NCBI GenBank assembly: GCA_027625915.1
Contig: JANTQA010000021.1
Location: forward strand, 992,001 to 1,056,000
Direction: 5' to 3'
Length of the DNA: 64,000 bases
Source: Anaeramoeba flamelloides
Lineage: Eukaryota > Metamonada > Anaeramoebidae
The notes under the pieces are model-generated. The model did not search any database. It saw only the letters and a program-made list of their open reading frames with translations, and had not been told where the DNA came from. Both the position numbers and the translations under genes were made by a program. This document shows positions 37,116 to 49,800 of this stretch, one piece after another (within the stretch, counting starts at the first letter, position 1; the number at the start of each line of letters is the position of its first letter).

Positions 37116-38789
37116 TTATTTGTCTTCACTAAATAAATCATAAACAAACCAAGGATAATCACAGACATCTGGTATGCCATAGTGTTTCCAATAGGAGAAC
37201 TGTGGCATTGAAAAATCAAAGGGCTTGAGAGATTGTTGTGTAGGACCATTTATTAATAACAATTCGTTATTTTGATACATTGAGGAAGAAATAACCTTTG
37301 TATCAATCCCGCCCATAATAAAAGGCTGATCAGCTAAATCTGAACGATCTGCAATTGCGTATTCTGGATTTTTTTTACTTAATGGATCGTGTAAATAATC
37401 GTTTAATCGCATTATTCTTTGTGTGCTCTTTATATCTGTTACAAGAGATTGGTTTCGATTAAATATTTTTGCTCTAGCACAATCACTCCAGCTGTAGTCG
37501 TCTGGGCCAAATTTATGTTCCATATCCTTGTATCCAAGATCAGTCCATACTTGGGTGTCGTAGGGTATATTATACGATCCCCAATATCCTTTGGAATTAA
37601 TAAAGTCTGTGACGTCTTTGCTCTTTATTAGGCTTGGCATTTGCTCAAAAATCATGACACTGTTTTTCGGATAATTGCGGTATGATCCAGAATTAATTTT
37701 TTTAAGATCGACAACAATCCATTCGTTGTTTTGTGTCCCGCTAACATACCTGGAATAAACTTGCCCCCATTGCTCGCTACTGCTCGACATCCTATTTGCA
37801 ATGATGCCTCGCATGTATGAAAGAACGCACTTTGGGGTCACCCTTTTATAGAGGCTTGTATTATACACATTGAGCGTAGTTTCGGTGATAATCAACTCGG
37901 CGTTTGTGACCATGAAGTCGTCGTTACTCGTAATTGTGCCTGGGTACGAACTAAACGAAATAGCCCAGCCTGGCGTGTTTGGATCATTTTTTTTATTCTC
38001 ATAGCGATACGTTTTCACGATCCGAACCATTGTCAGATAAATTCCCCATGTGGTATGCCCTGTCGCGACCGAGCCATCCTTGAAGGACTTGACAAACGCC
38101 GAACAAGAGGGCGCAAATGGGTTAAATTTCTGACCATGGTGTGTGGGCATTTTGCTTTGCTTTTCCTTCATTAGCTGCTTACCAACAAAGCTCTGTTCAG
38201 AAAAGGTCACATTGGATGCCTCAACGAGATCCATCATATCGACAGCGTAGAGCAACGTTCGCAGTTCCCACGCTTCCAATTGAGAAGTTTCATTGGCAAA
38301 CTGGCTATAGCTTTCGATCAGCCCATTCCCCTGTGACCTTACAAATGCCACCTCTTTCCAGTATGGATCCGTCGTGGAGTATTTGCTCACCATTCGATCA
38401 AGGTAGTCGGATTGCTGGCTTAGCCAGTCACGAACCTTGGGGTTTTCGGAGGGGTGTGGTCCCGGAAACCACAGCTGCTTTGAGTTGGACCAAAGATCAA
38501 AAATCATCTTGTTCGTCAAATAGCTTTCAACAACACCCATGGCATAGGCAACCTCTAAGGAGTCACTTGGCTTGTTACCGTTCCCATACACAGTCAATTG
38601 TGCAAAGCCTGTGTCGGGTGTAATTGGTAAAAAGCTTGCGTAGGCATCAGCCTGAGGATCCTTGTATGGGACAACTTTGAAGGACATGTCGCTATCGGTA
38701 ATAAAAACACTTGCCCATTTTTCACTTACTCCTTGACAAAAGAGTGGGAAAGTGATACAAACAAGAAAAAGTAGAATTATTTTTTGCAT
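37116..38789 (-). CDS. Phospholipase B-like (LAMA/PLBD family) hydrolase
   Basis: A single exon of 557 residues, the usual size for the family. Seen: an N-terminal signal peptide (about residues 1-20, MQKIILLFLVCITFPLF), and the Ntn-hydrolase site C229 in FAPSCSAFVKS followed by SFKDGSVATGHTTW. In this family autocleavage before that Cys exposes the nucleophile. Later family blocks are present: ISFSSYPGTITSNDDF, RMSSSSEQWGQVYSRY, QWGQ, MIFEQMP, and a YAIADRSDL segment. Members are lysosomal or secreted amidase/lipid deacylases, called phospholipase B in Dictyostelium and PLBD1/2 in animals; the substrate here is not known. Potential N-glycosylation sequons are frequent, fitting a lumenal protein. 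GC content is clearly higher than in neighbouring genes, which fits strong codon selection and high expression. It lies convergent to the B-box gene. Confidence 0.95.
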   Translation of the reverse strand: MQKIILLFLVCITFPLFCQGVSEKWASVFITDSDMSFKVVPYKDPQADAYASFLPITPDTGFAQLTVYGNGNKPSDSLEVAYAMGVVESYLTNKMIFDLWSNSKQLWFPGPHPSENPKVRDWLSQQSDYLDRMVSKYSTTDPYWKEVAFVRSQGNGLIESYSQFANETSQLEAWELRTLLYAVDMMDLVEASNVTFSEQSFVGKQLMKEKQSKMPTHHGQKFNPFAPSCSAFVKSFKDGSVATGHTTWGIYLTMVRIVKTYRYENKKNDPNTPGWAISFSSYPGTITSNDDFMVTNAELIITETTLNVYNTSLYKRVTPKCVLSYMRGIIANRMSSSSEQWGQVYSRYVSGTQNNEWIVVDLKKINSGSYRNYPKNSVMIFEQMPSLIKSKDVTDFINSKGYWGSYNIPYDTQVWTDLGYKDMEHKFGPDDYSWSDCARAKIFNRNQSLVTDIKSTQRIMRLNDYLHDPLSKKNPEYAIADRSDLADQPFIMGGIDTKVISSSMYQNNELLLINGPTQQSLKPFDFSMPQFSYWKHYGIPDVCDYPWFVYDLFSEDK

Positions 38790-39273
38790 TATTCAAAAAT
38801 AAAAAAATGATTGTCTCTTAAGATTGTCATTCGCCTTAATTGTTCGTCTTTCAATGAACAGAAACTCTGAATTTTTTCTTTTAACTTGTTTTTTTGTCTT
38901 GAAAGGTTTTTGTTTGGGAGAATTTGTGAAAGAGGCAAAAAGGGAAATTTCAAATTTAGGCTTTGTTCTTTCTCTAAAAAAATTGTAAGTCGAGAGGAAC
39001 AGGTATTTTTTCAGGTTAATTGATTTATTTTTTGATTGAGGGTAAATTCGAGTCAAGGGTTTTGTTTTTATTCTTTTTTGGATCTCAAAGAGTTTCATAA
39101 AATCGATGATAAGTAGTTTATGTCAAATCAAAATATAAAAAATAAATTTTATTGTGAATTAGTGTTGAAATTACACTATTTATCATTGTTGTCATGTAAG
39201 AAGCCTTTAAGGAAAGATATGAATATTTCATTTACTGTTGTTTGAACTGTGAATTGGAATTAAATTTTAACTC

Positions 39274-41435
39274 GTTACACAGGTAGGACATTTTTGTAAA
39301 CGGAAAACACGAAAAAAAACTGCGAATTCCATGCGTTGCGACCGCGTAGAATAGAGAGTTTTTTGAAAATTCGCGTTTAATTTTGAGTTTTTTATTTATC
39401 TTACCACATCTCAAAAATCTATTTAATTATTGGAGCTGAAAATAAACACATAAAATATCTCATTAAAATAATTGGATAGAATATAATATTTTATTTATTT
39501 TATTTGTCCTGTTACCAAAAATTAAATTAATCCTAAAATTTAAAAATACAATTTATTTTGTGTAATCAAAAATTTTTGATAGATCATAAAAAAACAAAAT
39601 AAAAACAAAAAAAAAAAATAATACTGATTATTAAAAGAAATTTTATCAAAAACTTTGATTTAATTCAGCAAAGTTGGTAGTGGTATAATATTTTCTCTTT
39701 GTTGCTTCACATGCTTTCCCTGTTATATTGGAGTAAATAAATGTCATGATAGAATTGGTGAATTTAAGAAAGAATATTTTAATTCTCAAAAATTAAATTA
39801 AAAGATGAAAGAACTTATTACCTATGTTAGAACAAAATTTGAATTTGTATCCAGAAGTAAAAAAAGAAAAAAAATAAAAAACCCTAGAAAACAGTTATTT
39901 TTGTTAAAAAAGCAAAAAAAAATCTTATTTGAAAACAATTTTGTAGAAAAGTAAATAATAAAAAATGAAATTATTTTCTACACAAAAGAAAAATTATTCT
40001 AATGGAAATAACTGTTTCGAAAAATAAGAACGGTGATAATGGGTCGAGTAGAAAAAAAATTTTTTTATAGCGAAAAATCCAACTCAAAAAAAAATTAGTA
40101 ATTTATTTTTTTTTTTTTTTTATTGAGGAGGAAGTGTAGATTACACTATAAGTGCCCTTTTACTTAAATTCCCTTTCAGAAATTTAAACGTAAAATCATA
40201 GATTTCACGATTATTAATTAACGAAAATAATTTTAAGCTATCATAATTTAAAATTATTTCATTAAAATTTAATTCTTTTAACTTTTTCAGAAAAATTAAT
40301 CTATCTTTTTTATAGGAAGGACATACCCATAAAAAGTGATCAATATTTTCTATTATTTCCTTATGTTCATATTTTAAACATAAAGGACAAAATTTATTTG
40401 AATTTTTATTTATTACATAATAATATCTATTTAAGCAGTTGGTAAATGTTCTGAATTTTAGAATTGTTGAACTTGATGGATAACTTAAATATCTTTGATT
40501 AATAAATAAATTTTTTTGGTTTTTAATTATTGCGAAATATTTTTGTACCTTCCAACTGGTAGAATTCAACAAATCATTATAATTATAATTATAAATTTCC
40601 TTTTTAAGAAGGTTTAAACTCTCCAACTTCCAGTTAATTTTATTGTTTATTCTTTGATTAAATTTTATTAATTAAAAATTAGAAATTTAATTATCTTACT
40701 GAAAATAGGGGATATTAATTCGAATGATGAAAAAAATTAATGATCACTTTTCCCAAGTTAGGGATTTTGAAAAAAAAAAATTTTTAAGGGAATAATTTTT
40801 CCTTTTTAAAAAACTTTTTTTGTGATCAAAAATTATTATGAATAGAAAAAAAAATTGTGATTTGAATAAGGGTTTTGGCAAAGAAAATTTATTCGATTGG
40901 AAAAAAACTTTGAAAAAAAGAAATTTTGTTGATATTTTTTTTCTTGCAATTGTTAATAAGTTATAGTTTTTTGTATTTTTTTCAATTTATACTTCATAAA
41001 TACCTAATAAGAATTCTAATGATAAATCATTTTTTTTCACATTTAGTCTTAAGTTTGAAACTGTTAATTTTTACGTAATGAATTAAGAAAATTATAACAT
41101 TTAAATTACAAATGGTCAGTGTTTCGTAGAATATAAGGGTGTGTTTTCCAATACAAAAAAATGTGATCTGATCTAAATTGGAATTGGTAAAAAAGTGAAA
41201 ATTGTCCTTCTTTTCTTCACATCTAAATACAGATTTTTTTCAAAGCGTTTAAAGCGTTTAAAAATTTCATAAGTTTTAAACTGAAAAACGCTTTAACTAT
41301 TTTTGGCGTTTAAAAAATCCCCAATAGAACGCCTTTTACGCGTTTTACACGAAAAAACTCCTAAACAAACGGAAAAACGCGAATTTCCGTTGAATTTAAC
41401 TCATTTAAACGCTATTACATCCTACCTGTGTAGCT
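39274..41435. mobile_element. Degenerate DNA element with CpG-containing inverted ends
   Basis: The left end (TTACACAGGTAGGACAT) and the complement of the right end (CTACACAGGTAGGATGT) match, and the similarity fades on through about 110 bp, where both have an AATTCGCG-like word and a CGCGT...AATAGAGAG / GCGTTCTATTGGGGA segment followed by a T-run. The right end also has repeated GCGTTTAAA words, as subterminal repeats of DNA transposons do. The inside holds a LINE fragment but no transposase. Alternative: two unrelated copies in opposite orientation. Confidence 0.4.
40141..40675 (-). mobile_element. LINE retrotransposon 3' fragment (C-terminus of RT protein)
   Basis: A 161-codon open stretch resembles the part of LINE ORF2 that follows the reverse transcriptase: RTFTNCLNRYYYV, then a zinc-knuckle-like CPLC, HEIID-type spacer, DHFLWVCPSYKKDR. 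There is no full RT domain and no 5' part, as in 5'-truncated LINE insertions. The same sequence recurs, decayed, at 52085-52830, including the flanking ATTGTTTATTCTTTG word, which shows homology starts upstream of the apparent ATG at 40626. Confidence 0.65.
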
Positions 41436-44400
41436 TTTTATCTTTTATTAAATATTCCTCTCTTTTTAGGACTCTTCGTTTGTCAAATGAACCAAACAAC
41501 AAAGGACCAAATAGATAAATAGATTATTCAGTTTCTAATCGATTTCTCTGTTTGAAAAACTCTTTTTGTAAATAAAAAAAGAACAAAAAAATAGTAAAAA
41601 TTTAGCTCTTTTATTCCCAAACTAAAAAGTAGAATGAATTATTGTTGGAGGTGTTGTTTATTTGTGAAAGAGTTTACAATATATGAAACAATTGAAAAAA
41701 ATTCAAAGAATAGTCAGTGGTCAAAAAAATGCAAGACCAAAGGTTATAATCCTTGGTTGAAAAAAAAATCAGTGCTTTTTTTTCTTATTGTTTCAAGGTA
41801 ATATCTAATTTACTTTCCAATAGTATACTAAAGTACAAAACAATTTTGAAGGTAAAACCATTGATTTTTACCGTAAATTATCCATTTAAAATGTAATTTG
41901 TTCAAAAATTGTATGTATTATTCTCAATTTTTTTGAAAATTTTTGTTTTTTTGATCGAAAAATTTAGCTAAAATTTAATTCTATTTTTTGAGATAAATGT
42001 TACAATTTGATCCTTTATTTTTAGGAAACTCTTTTGTAATAATAGAACTTTTTTAAAGTCATAACCATATTACTTATTGTTTCTTGTCGATTTATTGGAT
42101 ATGTTAAAGTATATAGCAGTGAAAAAATATTGAACATGAAAATAATCTTGACAATATTTTTAAGTGTTATTATTCGGAAAATTGATCAATTATTGCAAAT
42201 ATTTAAAATCAAATGAATTTTTTTCAAAGAATCAAACTTTTAAAAATATAACTTCATTAATCTATTAGAATGATGATTAAATAAATTACACTTATTCAAA
42301 ATACAATTCAGTCAAGTAACGTATCAAGATTAAATTTATATCATTTTCCAAACTCAAAGTAAACCTCAATAAAACTCGATTTTTTTTAATAAAAGTGGAT
42401 CTACTTAGGCTATTAAACAATTAAATAAGTATTCTATAGACACGTTACCTAAATGAACATTGTGTAGGTTTATTACAGGTTCCATGAAAAGTTTGGTTAT
42501 TTATAAAAAGGTTTTAATTGCAAATATTTGCAATTACACAACAAGTTTCCTAATATTAACAATGAAAAATCTTGTCAGAGATTTTATTCATGTCCTGTAT
42601 TTTTTTCATTAATATATTTCTTCAATAAAAAAAAAAATATGGTTTTTATTTTAAAAGATTGATTAAACTTTTATGTACACATTATACATACAACAGTAGA
42701 GGTCATATTATTCAATATAAAGCGATAGAAATAGTCAAAATAATAAAACTTGAAATGGGAGATTTTTAGCTTGGTAAATCTAAGATAATTAATTATTACT
42801 AGTAAATTCAAAGAAAAAAGTTTTATTCCGCCACCAATTACAATAAGAAAGCTTATTTAAATCTCTTAAACAATAAAAAAAAAAAAAACATATTAAATAA
42901 TATTCTTTATTTCTAACCCACTCTTGGAGTTTAAAGAAATAATATTAAGGTTAATAACAAAATATTTTGGGAATTTGAAATTAAAAATTTTGGTTATTAA
43001 ATCGAAAATGATTGTTTTTGATAAATAACGCACAGGTTTTAATAATTTGGAAAGGTTGAATCTTATTTCAACCCTATAGCATTTGTTTTGACTGCTATAT
43101 CAGTGTTTTCAATTAATAGGCTTATCATGCGATTTAGGGCGAGTTTTGACATTTTTCATTTGATTTATTTTTCTAAATTAGATTTCTATATTATTAAAGT
43201 TTACCACAAGTGCCCATTTAGAAATAAGATTTAAAAATTGATATTTTTTGGATCAAATTATTTTTTAAAATACTAATTACCAGAAAAAGAATAAGATTTA
43301 CATATACAAATTCCGTCCCTACTTTTATCAGGGGAATTCAACCATTTAATATTTTATCAGAAAAAAAATAAGTTTATTAGATGTATGATATTTTTCACAA
43401 ATTATTATTTTTTAAAAATTTAAATATTCTAAAAAAAAAGAAAAAAGGGATTCAAAATTATTCTTTTACATAATAGTATATTATAGTACCCATATTTTTG
43501 GGGAAAAATATTGAACTTCTTGAGTGTCAATCAAGGTATAATAGTGAAAGAACCCTACTTCTGTTAAAAAAATCATTTTGTCAAAAGAATTAATTTTCAA
43601 GTTCATATTATAAACTAAAATTCAAAATTTTACCAAACAGTTAGAACTGATTATATAATTATATTTATATAATTCCGTTTAAATTCGAAATGATTTTGAT
43701 TTTTAAAAAATAGTAAAATAATTTTTTTCAACTTTTAGTATATTGTTGTCATTTCATTGTTTGAATTCGCTAATTTGTTTCGTTCATCGAAATATTTTTT
43801 TTCAATTGATACTATGTTAAAGTTGAGTTGTTCCAAACAGAAGAACTCAAATAAAATTAGTTGGTAGTATCCAAACATATGATCGATCAATATTCCTAAT
43901 AGAATTTAAACAAATTTACTAATTTATTTTTTTGTTTTTCTATCTCCAAAATTTTTAACACACAGATAATTTATTAGTTATTGATAAATATTTATTGTTT
44001 TTTGTTTTTTGAGTATTTTTAGTTTACAAATAATTATTAAATTTTTAATTAGTAAATATTTCTGATTTGATATTACTACTGGAATTGATTAAATAAGTTT
44101 TTTTTTTCACAAATCAAATTTTGGTGTGTTAAAAATTTTGAATTGGGGTTTATTTACCCTTTGTTAATTAAGTTTGAAGAATAATAAAAGAAAGGTAACA
44201 TTTAAATGATGGTTATGTACATTTTATCAAATTTTAATTGCGAAAAGTTACCCTCAAACAGATCAAATAGAAAATCTAATCAAAAAAATAATAAAAAGAA
44301 GAAAAAGAAATAAAAAAAAGAACCATAAAGAAAAAGGTTTATAATTAGGTTTTAAGTAAAAAAAAAATAGATTGGGTGAAGATTGGTTGTAAACTTATAG

Positions 44401-44854
44401 AATTATCTTTTTCAAATATATATTTTTTTCTTCCTCTTTTTATTCCATGTTTTTTAGAATTTATTATACTTTTTTTTTAACTTTGTTCATTACAAAAAAA
44501 TATTTAAACAGATGAAAATAACTTGAAAAAAAAAACAATTTTTTATTTTTTTAGCTAAAAAAAGAAGAATTTAGATTGTGGAATTATTATTTATTATTGA
44601 TAATCTTCACATCAGGTTTTTTTTCCACCATCTAAATTCAGGAAGTGTGTATTTTTAACTATGTGATGTAAATGATTTTTTTATTATTTATCTTGATTTT
44701 GGTTGATTTTTCTACACTTTATTTATTTTTGATAAACTTTTATTGAATTAATCCTTTCTCTAGATAAATAAATAAAGAAATAATTGAAAATTTTCATCAT
44801 TCAATTTTTTTTTTTCAAGAATTTATTTTTTTCTCTTTCTATTTTCTGATAATA

Positions 44855-45400
44855 TATTTACAAACCCATTCCAAAATTTTGGAAACACCCAAAATGAAAA
44901 ATAGGCAAAATAAAACTCAATTTATTGTATTTTTACAAACCTAATATATAACAAAGATTAAGTTACATAATATTATTATTTTATAAGTAATGATTTTAGG
45001 TAAAATAAAAGAAAAAAATTTAAAACTCAAAAATGAAAATTGGTGTGTCACAAATAATGAAAAGAGCTGAACAAAAAATGTATTGGTTAATTTGTTGAAA
45101 TTTCACCAACAATTGTTGATCGATCAAATGAATAGATACCCATCTACCAATTGTATATTATTTTTTCAATTTAACAAACTCAGCACTAACCTTCCATCAA
45201 TCATCAAAAATAAATTCCAGATCTAAGGAAACAGATTACGTAACTGGAAAAATGGAAATGAAAATAAAAACAAAAAAGACATAAAATAAAATTGTTTGTA
45301 AAACCAAAATTCTCTCCAAATGGAATTTAAAGTTGAGTATTGTTATTCTTTTAACTGGTTAAATTGTGTCCTAATTTTTGGAATATAGTTATATATATTC
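44855..45400. repeat. 0.55-kb dispersed repeat, copy 1
   Basis: Aligns in the same orientation with 51505-52060. Shared landmarks in order: AAAACTCAATTTATT, GAAATTTCA, CAATTGTTGATCGATC, AATTTAACAAACTCA, ACTAACCTTC and GAAACAGATTAC. Roughly four of five bases match by eye. No open frame; nature unknown. Confidence 0.7.
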
Positions 45401-45745
45401 ATAAATTATTGACAGACTAAAAGAGAATACTTTTACATAAAAAGATAATTTAAATCTTAGAAATATTTTATTATCAATATTATTGAAGAGGGTAAAATTA
45501 GACTCTGAAAGTACTTTTACTTAAAATAACTGGTGATAAATAAAAGTATAAAATCTGAGACTTCAAAATTATACACAAGAAGTGCCCACCCAAATTATTT
45601 TTATAGTTGAATAGTAAAAACTAGAAAGAAAAAAAAATTAAAAAGGGCTTCTAAGAATTCATTGGTTTAAAAGAACAAAAACAATTTTATGTTTAATTTA
45701 TAACATCTAGGTATTACAGTAACTTTACTTTAATTTAAAATTCTA

Positions 45746-45949
45746 TCATTGAAGAAGTTTCACACTCCTGAATTGTCTTTTAATAGGTACATAATTAATA
45801 GTATCCGTTTTTTCCTTCCTGATCGGCTTTTTTGATTTTATCTTAATAGTTTTTGTCTTCACTTTTTCGTTTATATTTACAAGTTTTCCAAACAACTTGT
45901 CATCTTTTAGTTTCTTGGTATTGCCAAGTAATAACTCAAAAATATTCCC
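45746..45949 (-). pseudogene. Coding-like terminal fragment, unrecognised
   Basis: On the minus strand GAAAG at 45950-45954 is followed by 67 sense codons and TGA. Translation begins GNIFELLLGNTKKLKDDKLF and ends RQFRSVKLLQ; it is basic (several Lys pairs) and more varied than random AT-rich frames. A shifted frame over the first part is also protein-like (EEEFERGIFLSYYLA), which points to a frameshifted relic. I cannot name a family. Confidence 0.25.
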
Positions 45950-46443
45950 CTTTCAAACTCTTCTTCAAGATAAAAAGAAAATTAAGGGTTTAAAAAACGT
46001 GAGACAAAATTAAAAATTGATTTCTGTTAATATTCTAAACATATTCAAAATATCAGTTAGTTTTTTTTTTATTTAATCCTAATATTTATCAATTCTTTTT
46101 TACCATTTCTTTTTTATTCACAATATTTTTTCTTTAAAATTTTTATTTTTAGGAAATTGTGTTACTATATTGAAAAACATTTTGAGAATTATAACTTTCA
46201 AATTTCTAATATTTTTTCCACATAAACATTATTGTTTTAATTTGCCTAGATGAATATTTTTTTCAAGAAATTCAAATACTCCACCATCAAAAAACCTTCC
46301 TTTTAAATTAAATGGGGGTTTTACAATTTACAGTATTATTTAAAGAAAAAAAAATAATTAAAAAGAGAAAAAGACAAAAAACTATAAAACATAGATATTA
46401 CACCAACCCATCTAGATTGAACTAAACAGTATCACAATTTGGA

Positions 46444-46499
46444 TTATTCCATGATTTCATAGGTGTACTCTTTGTAATAGAAAAAGAGTTTCAAATCTA
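46444..46499 (-). other. Short possible terminal exon
   Basis: After TTAATTTTAG on the minus strand, 17 codons (DLKLFFYYKEYTYEIME) run to TAA. Composition is protein-like but the stretch is too short to judge. It could belong with the fragment at 45746-45949 or be chance. Confidence 0.15.
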
Positions 46500-46871
46500 C
46501 TAAAATTAATTTGATATTTAGAATTTATTGTTACAGACGGATTTAAAAAAAAAAAAAATAAAAGTACTTTTCAAAAAAAGTGAAAACAAAAAGTTTTTAA
46601 AACTAGCTATACTAGGAAAAGTTTAAAAGATAAAAAGGTTAAAAATATGAACACTTGCTAACATCTTAATTATTTTCACTTTTTTTGCAGACAACGTCAT
46701 ATCTAAAATTATCAAAATAAAAATAATTTTTGATATGTTTTAAGGCAGAATTTTAATTATTTTATTACATTAGATTTCTTTAAATTTATTATATTTAGAA
46801 TTATTTGAAAAATTGATTCTATTTCCAATAATTTTAAGTTTAAAAAATTTTAGTTTGATGGAGATAATATT

Positions 46872-49800
46872 TTATAACAAAATTTGTAAGGATATTCTTC
46901 TAGCACTTCTTGTTCTATTTAAATTTTTCGATTTTTTTTTATTTCTTTCTCTTTCTAATGCTTTAGCAGATTTTAAAGCAATAATTTGAATTTCTTTTTG
47001 GATTTTTATTAACAATTTCTTTTCCTTTTCCTTTTCCTTCTCTCTTTCCTTCTCTCTTTCCCTTTCCCTCTCTTTCTTCTTTTCCTCTTCCTTTTCTTTC
47101 TCCTTTTCCTTCTCTCTTTCCCTTTCCCTTTCTTTCTCCTTCTCCTTCTCCTTCTCCTTCTCCTTCTCCTTCTTCTTCTTCTTCTTCTTCTCTTTCTCTC
47201 TTTCCCTTTTCTCCTTCTCCTTCTCCACCCTCTTCTTCTCCTTCTCCATCCCCCTTTCCCTTTCTTTTTTCTTTTCTTTCTTTTTTTCATCACTTCTCTC
47301 TTCTTTTTCTTTATTTTCTCTATTTTCTTTTAATTTTTCCTTATGTATCATGATAAAATCATCCAAATCATTATTGGTATTAGTATTCTTTTTTTTACCA
47401 TTCTTTGTAACAAAATATTTGGGAAGGGTCAAAGAGCGAGCATTTCTTGTTTTTGTGCTATTAGAGTTTCTTTGAATAACTCTCATTTTATTTTCGTCAT
47501 AGCATTTATCGCAAACCCTTAAAAGGGTTTTTTCAGAAATATAATTAATTTTTAATTTCTTTGCCGAGCAAGCACCACAAACTAAGCTACCACATTTTCT
47601 ACAATGGTGCCTCCTTCTAAAGGTGGTGAAATTTTTTAAGCAAATTGAGCATTCATCTTTATTAAAATCCGGATCCCAAACTGGTGCCAATTCCTGTGAA
47701 TTGAAATCAAAAATGGAGCCCTTAATCGATAAACTTTTTCTTCTATTTTCTTGAATTGCAAAATTCAAATGCTTTAGCCAGTTAGTTTTTTCTTCCACCG
47801 AAGAAGCATATACAGTAAAGGATTTTGATTTATTTTGGATCACAAAGGAATTTTTTAGTTTGTTACTGTCAGCAAGATCCTTGACATTTGTGTTTATTAA
47901 ATCCATTCTTCTGTGGATTTGGTATCTCCTGCCATTAGCCGTGCCATACAATATTAAATCCGTAAATAAAAAAAACTGCCTTTTCAAGACTTTCTTTCTG
48001 GAGACCTTGTTTAAAGGCCCCTGGCAGATATAGTACCTATGTGGCGCAATCAAATCTTTTAGTCTCTTTGAATTAAAGCGTCTTTGTATATGTAACATTT
48101 TTTCATGGTTTTCATGCTTTCTAATTTCCTCGTTAATGTGTTGATTAACCTGAGCAATAGATTCTTCCGCTGTTTCTAAATTTGAATAATCTAAATGATC
48201 TTGATCAATATGCTTTCTTAAAGATTTTATAAACAATTCGTATCTGGGCAATCTTTGGATTGGTAGAATTAAAAACGAGGGCAAATCCAGATTGTTGTGC
48301 TTCTGCTTCTTCATTTCAACCCACTGCTGAAATGATGAATTTTTTAAACACTTGACGACCAATTTATTAGATTCCTTATATCCTCGGAAATAGGTTGTAT
48401 ATAATTTGAAAAATGGAATCAATTCTAAAAACAAGTCGCCGATAGTCGATTCTTCATCCCAGTTGTCAATTCTTTTTTCTAATTTATCTAATAACAATCT
48501 ATTGATCTTATATATTTCTTTAATATTGATAAAGATTTTTTCAATGGTATTTTTCGGTAACAACATTTTTTCCGTTGTTTTTGATCGTTCAAGTAGCTCG
48601 CTCATCATATCGGTAATCAAAATATTTAAATTGTTTACATACAGTTGCTCAGAACTTTTGATTTCTTTAATAATATTTGCACGCATGGTTTTTTCCTTTT
48701 CGGTTTCATTTTCGGTCTTCTCGATTAGTAAACTTATTTTTTTTGTTAAGTCATCCTCGTCTTCGACTTGGATTTTAAATGTGGATTCAATTTTGGTACT
48801 GAACTTCTCTTGCTCTTCCAATTCCAATTTTGATAATTCTTCAGTATCTTCATCGTTATCATAGTCTTCTTCGTCGGAATTTGAAGAAGAAGAAGCAGAA
48901 GAATTTTGCTCTTTTTCATTCTGAGTTATACTTTTTTTGGGTTTTTTTTTGGGCTTCCTTTTGATACGCTTAATTATTTTTTTTTTGATGAATTTTGTTT
49001 TTGATGTTTGCTTGTTTTTTGAATTTTCCTTGCCAGTTGTCTTTTTTTGGGGGGGTTGTTTTTTTTCATCATTCCCCTTTACATGTATTTGGGTTGTTTG
49101 TTTATTAACTATTTTTTCTTTTTGATTTTGTTTTTTTTGATCTTGTTCCTCTTCTTTTTCTGGTTCTGTTTGTGTTTTTTTCTTTTTTTTTCTGACTCTT
49201 TTTGGTTTTCCGTCCTTCCCAATAATTAATTTATAATCTTCTGGATCTTCGTCTTTGATTTTTTTTTTCTTTTTTTTTCTGACTCTTTTAGGTTTTCCAT
49301 CCTTCCCAATAATAATTTTAATCTCTGGATCATCATCTTTGATTATTTTTTTTTTTTTTTTTTTTCGAACTTTTTTAATTTTTCCATCCTTTCCGACAAT
49401 TAATTTATAATCTTTTTCTTTGCTTTCTTCGTTAACGATTGTCTTTGGTTCAGTTTCTATTTTTTTCTTGTCTTCATCTTTCTTTTTTTCAGTTTCGATA
49501 ATTGTTTCTGTTTCGTTTGATTTTGGATTTTTTTGGGTTTCTTCTTTTTGTTCTTTTTTTTCTTCTTTTTCTGGTTCTTTTTCTGGTTCTTTTTGTGTTT
49601 TTTTCTTTTTTTTTCTGATTCTTTTTGGTTTCCCGTCCTTCCCAATAATGGTTTTAACCTCTGGATCATCATCTTTGATTATTTTTTTTTTTTTTTTTCG
49701 AACTTTTTTAATTTTTCCATCCTTTCCAACAATTAATTTATAATCTTTTTCTTTGTTGTCTTCGTTAGTCTTTTTTTTTGTTTCAGTTTCTATTTGTGTT

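Larger units (their letters stand above)
38790..46871. other. 8-kb intergenic region with transposon relics
   Basis: Contains a degenerate inverted-repeat element (39274-41435) enclosing a LINE 3' fragment (40141-40675), and the first copy of a 0.55-kb dispersed repeat (about 44855-45400). Two short coding-like runs on the minus strand (45746-45949, 46444-46499) follow acceptor-like sites. Stretches 41520-44850 and 46500-46871 show only AT-rich DNA. Confidence 0.5.

Noticed and set aside
47009-47293. Arg/Lys-run frame inside the RhoGEF tail
   Set aside because: Shifted reading of the Lys/Glu-rich coding repeat; the main frame is intact through it.
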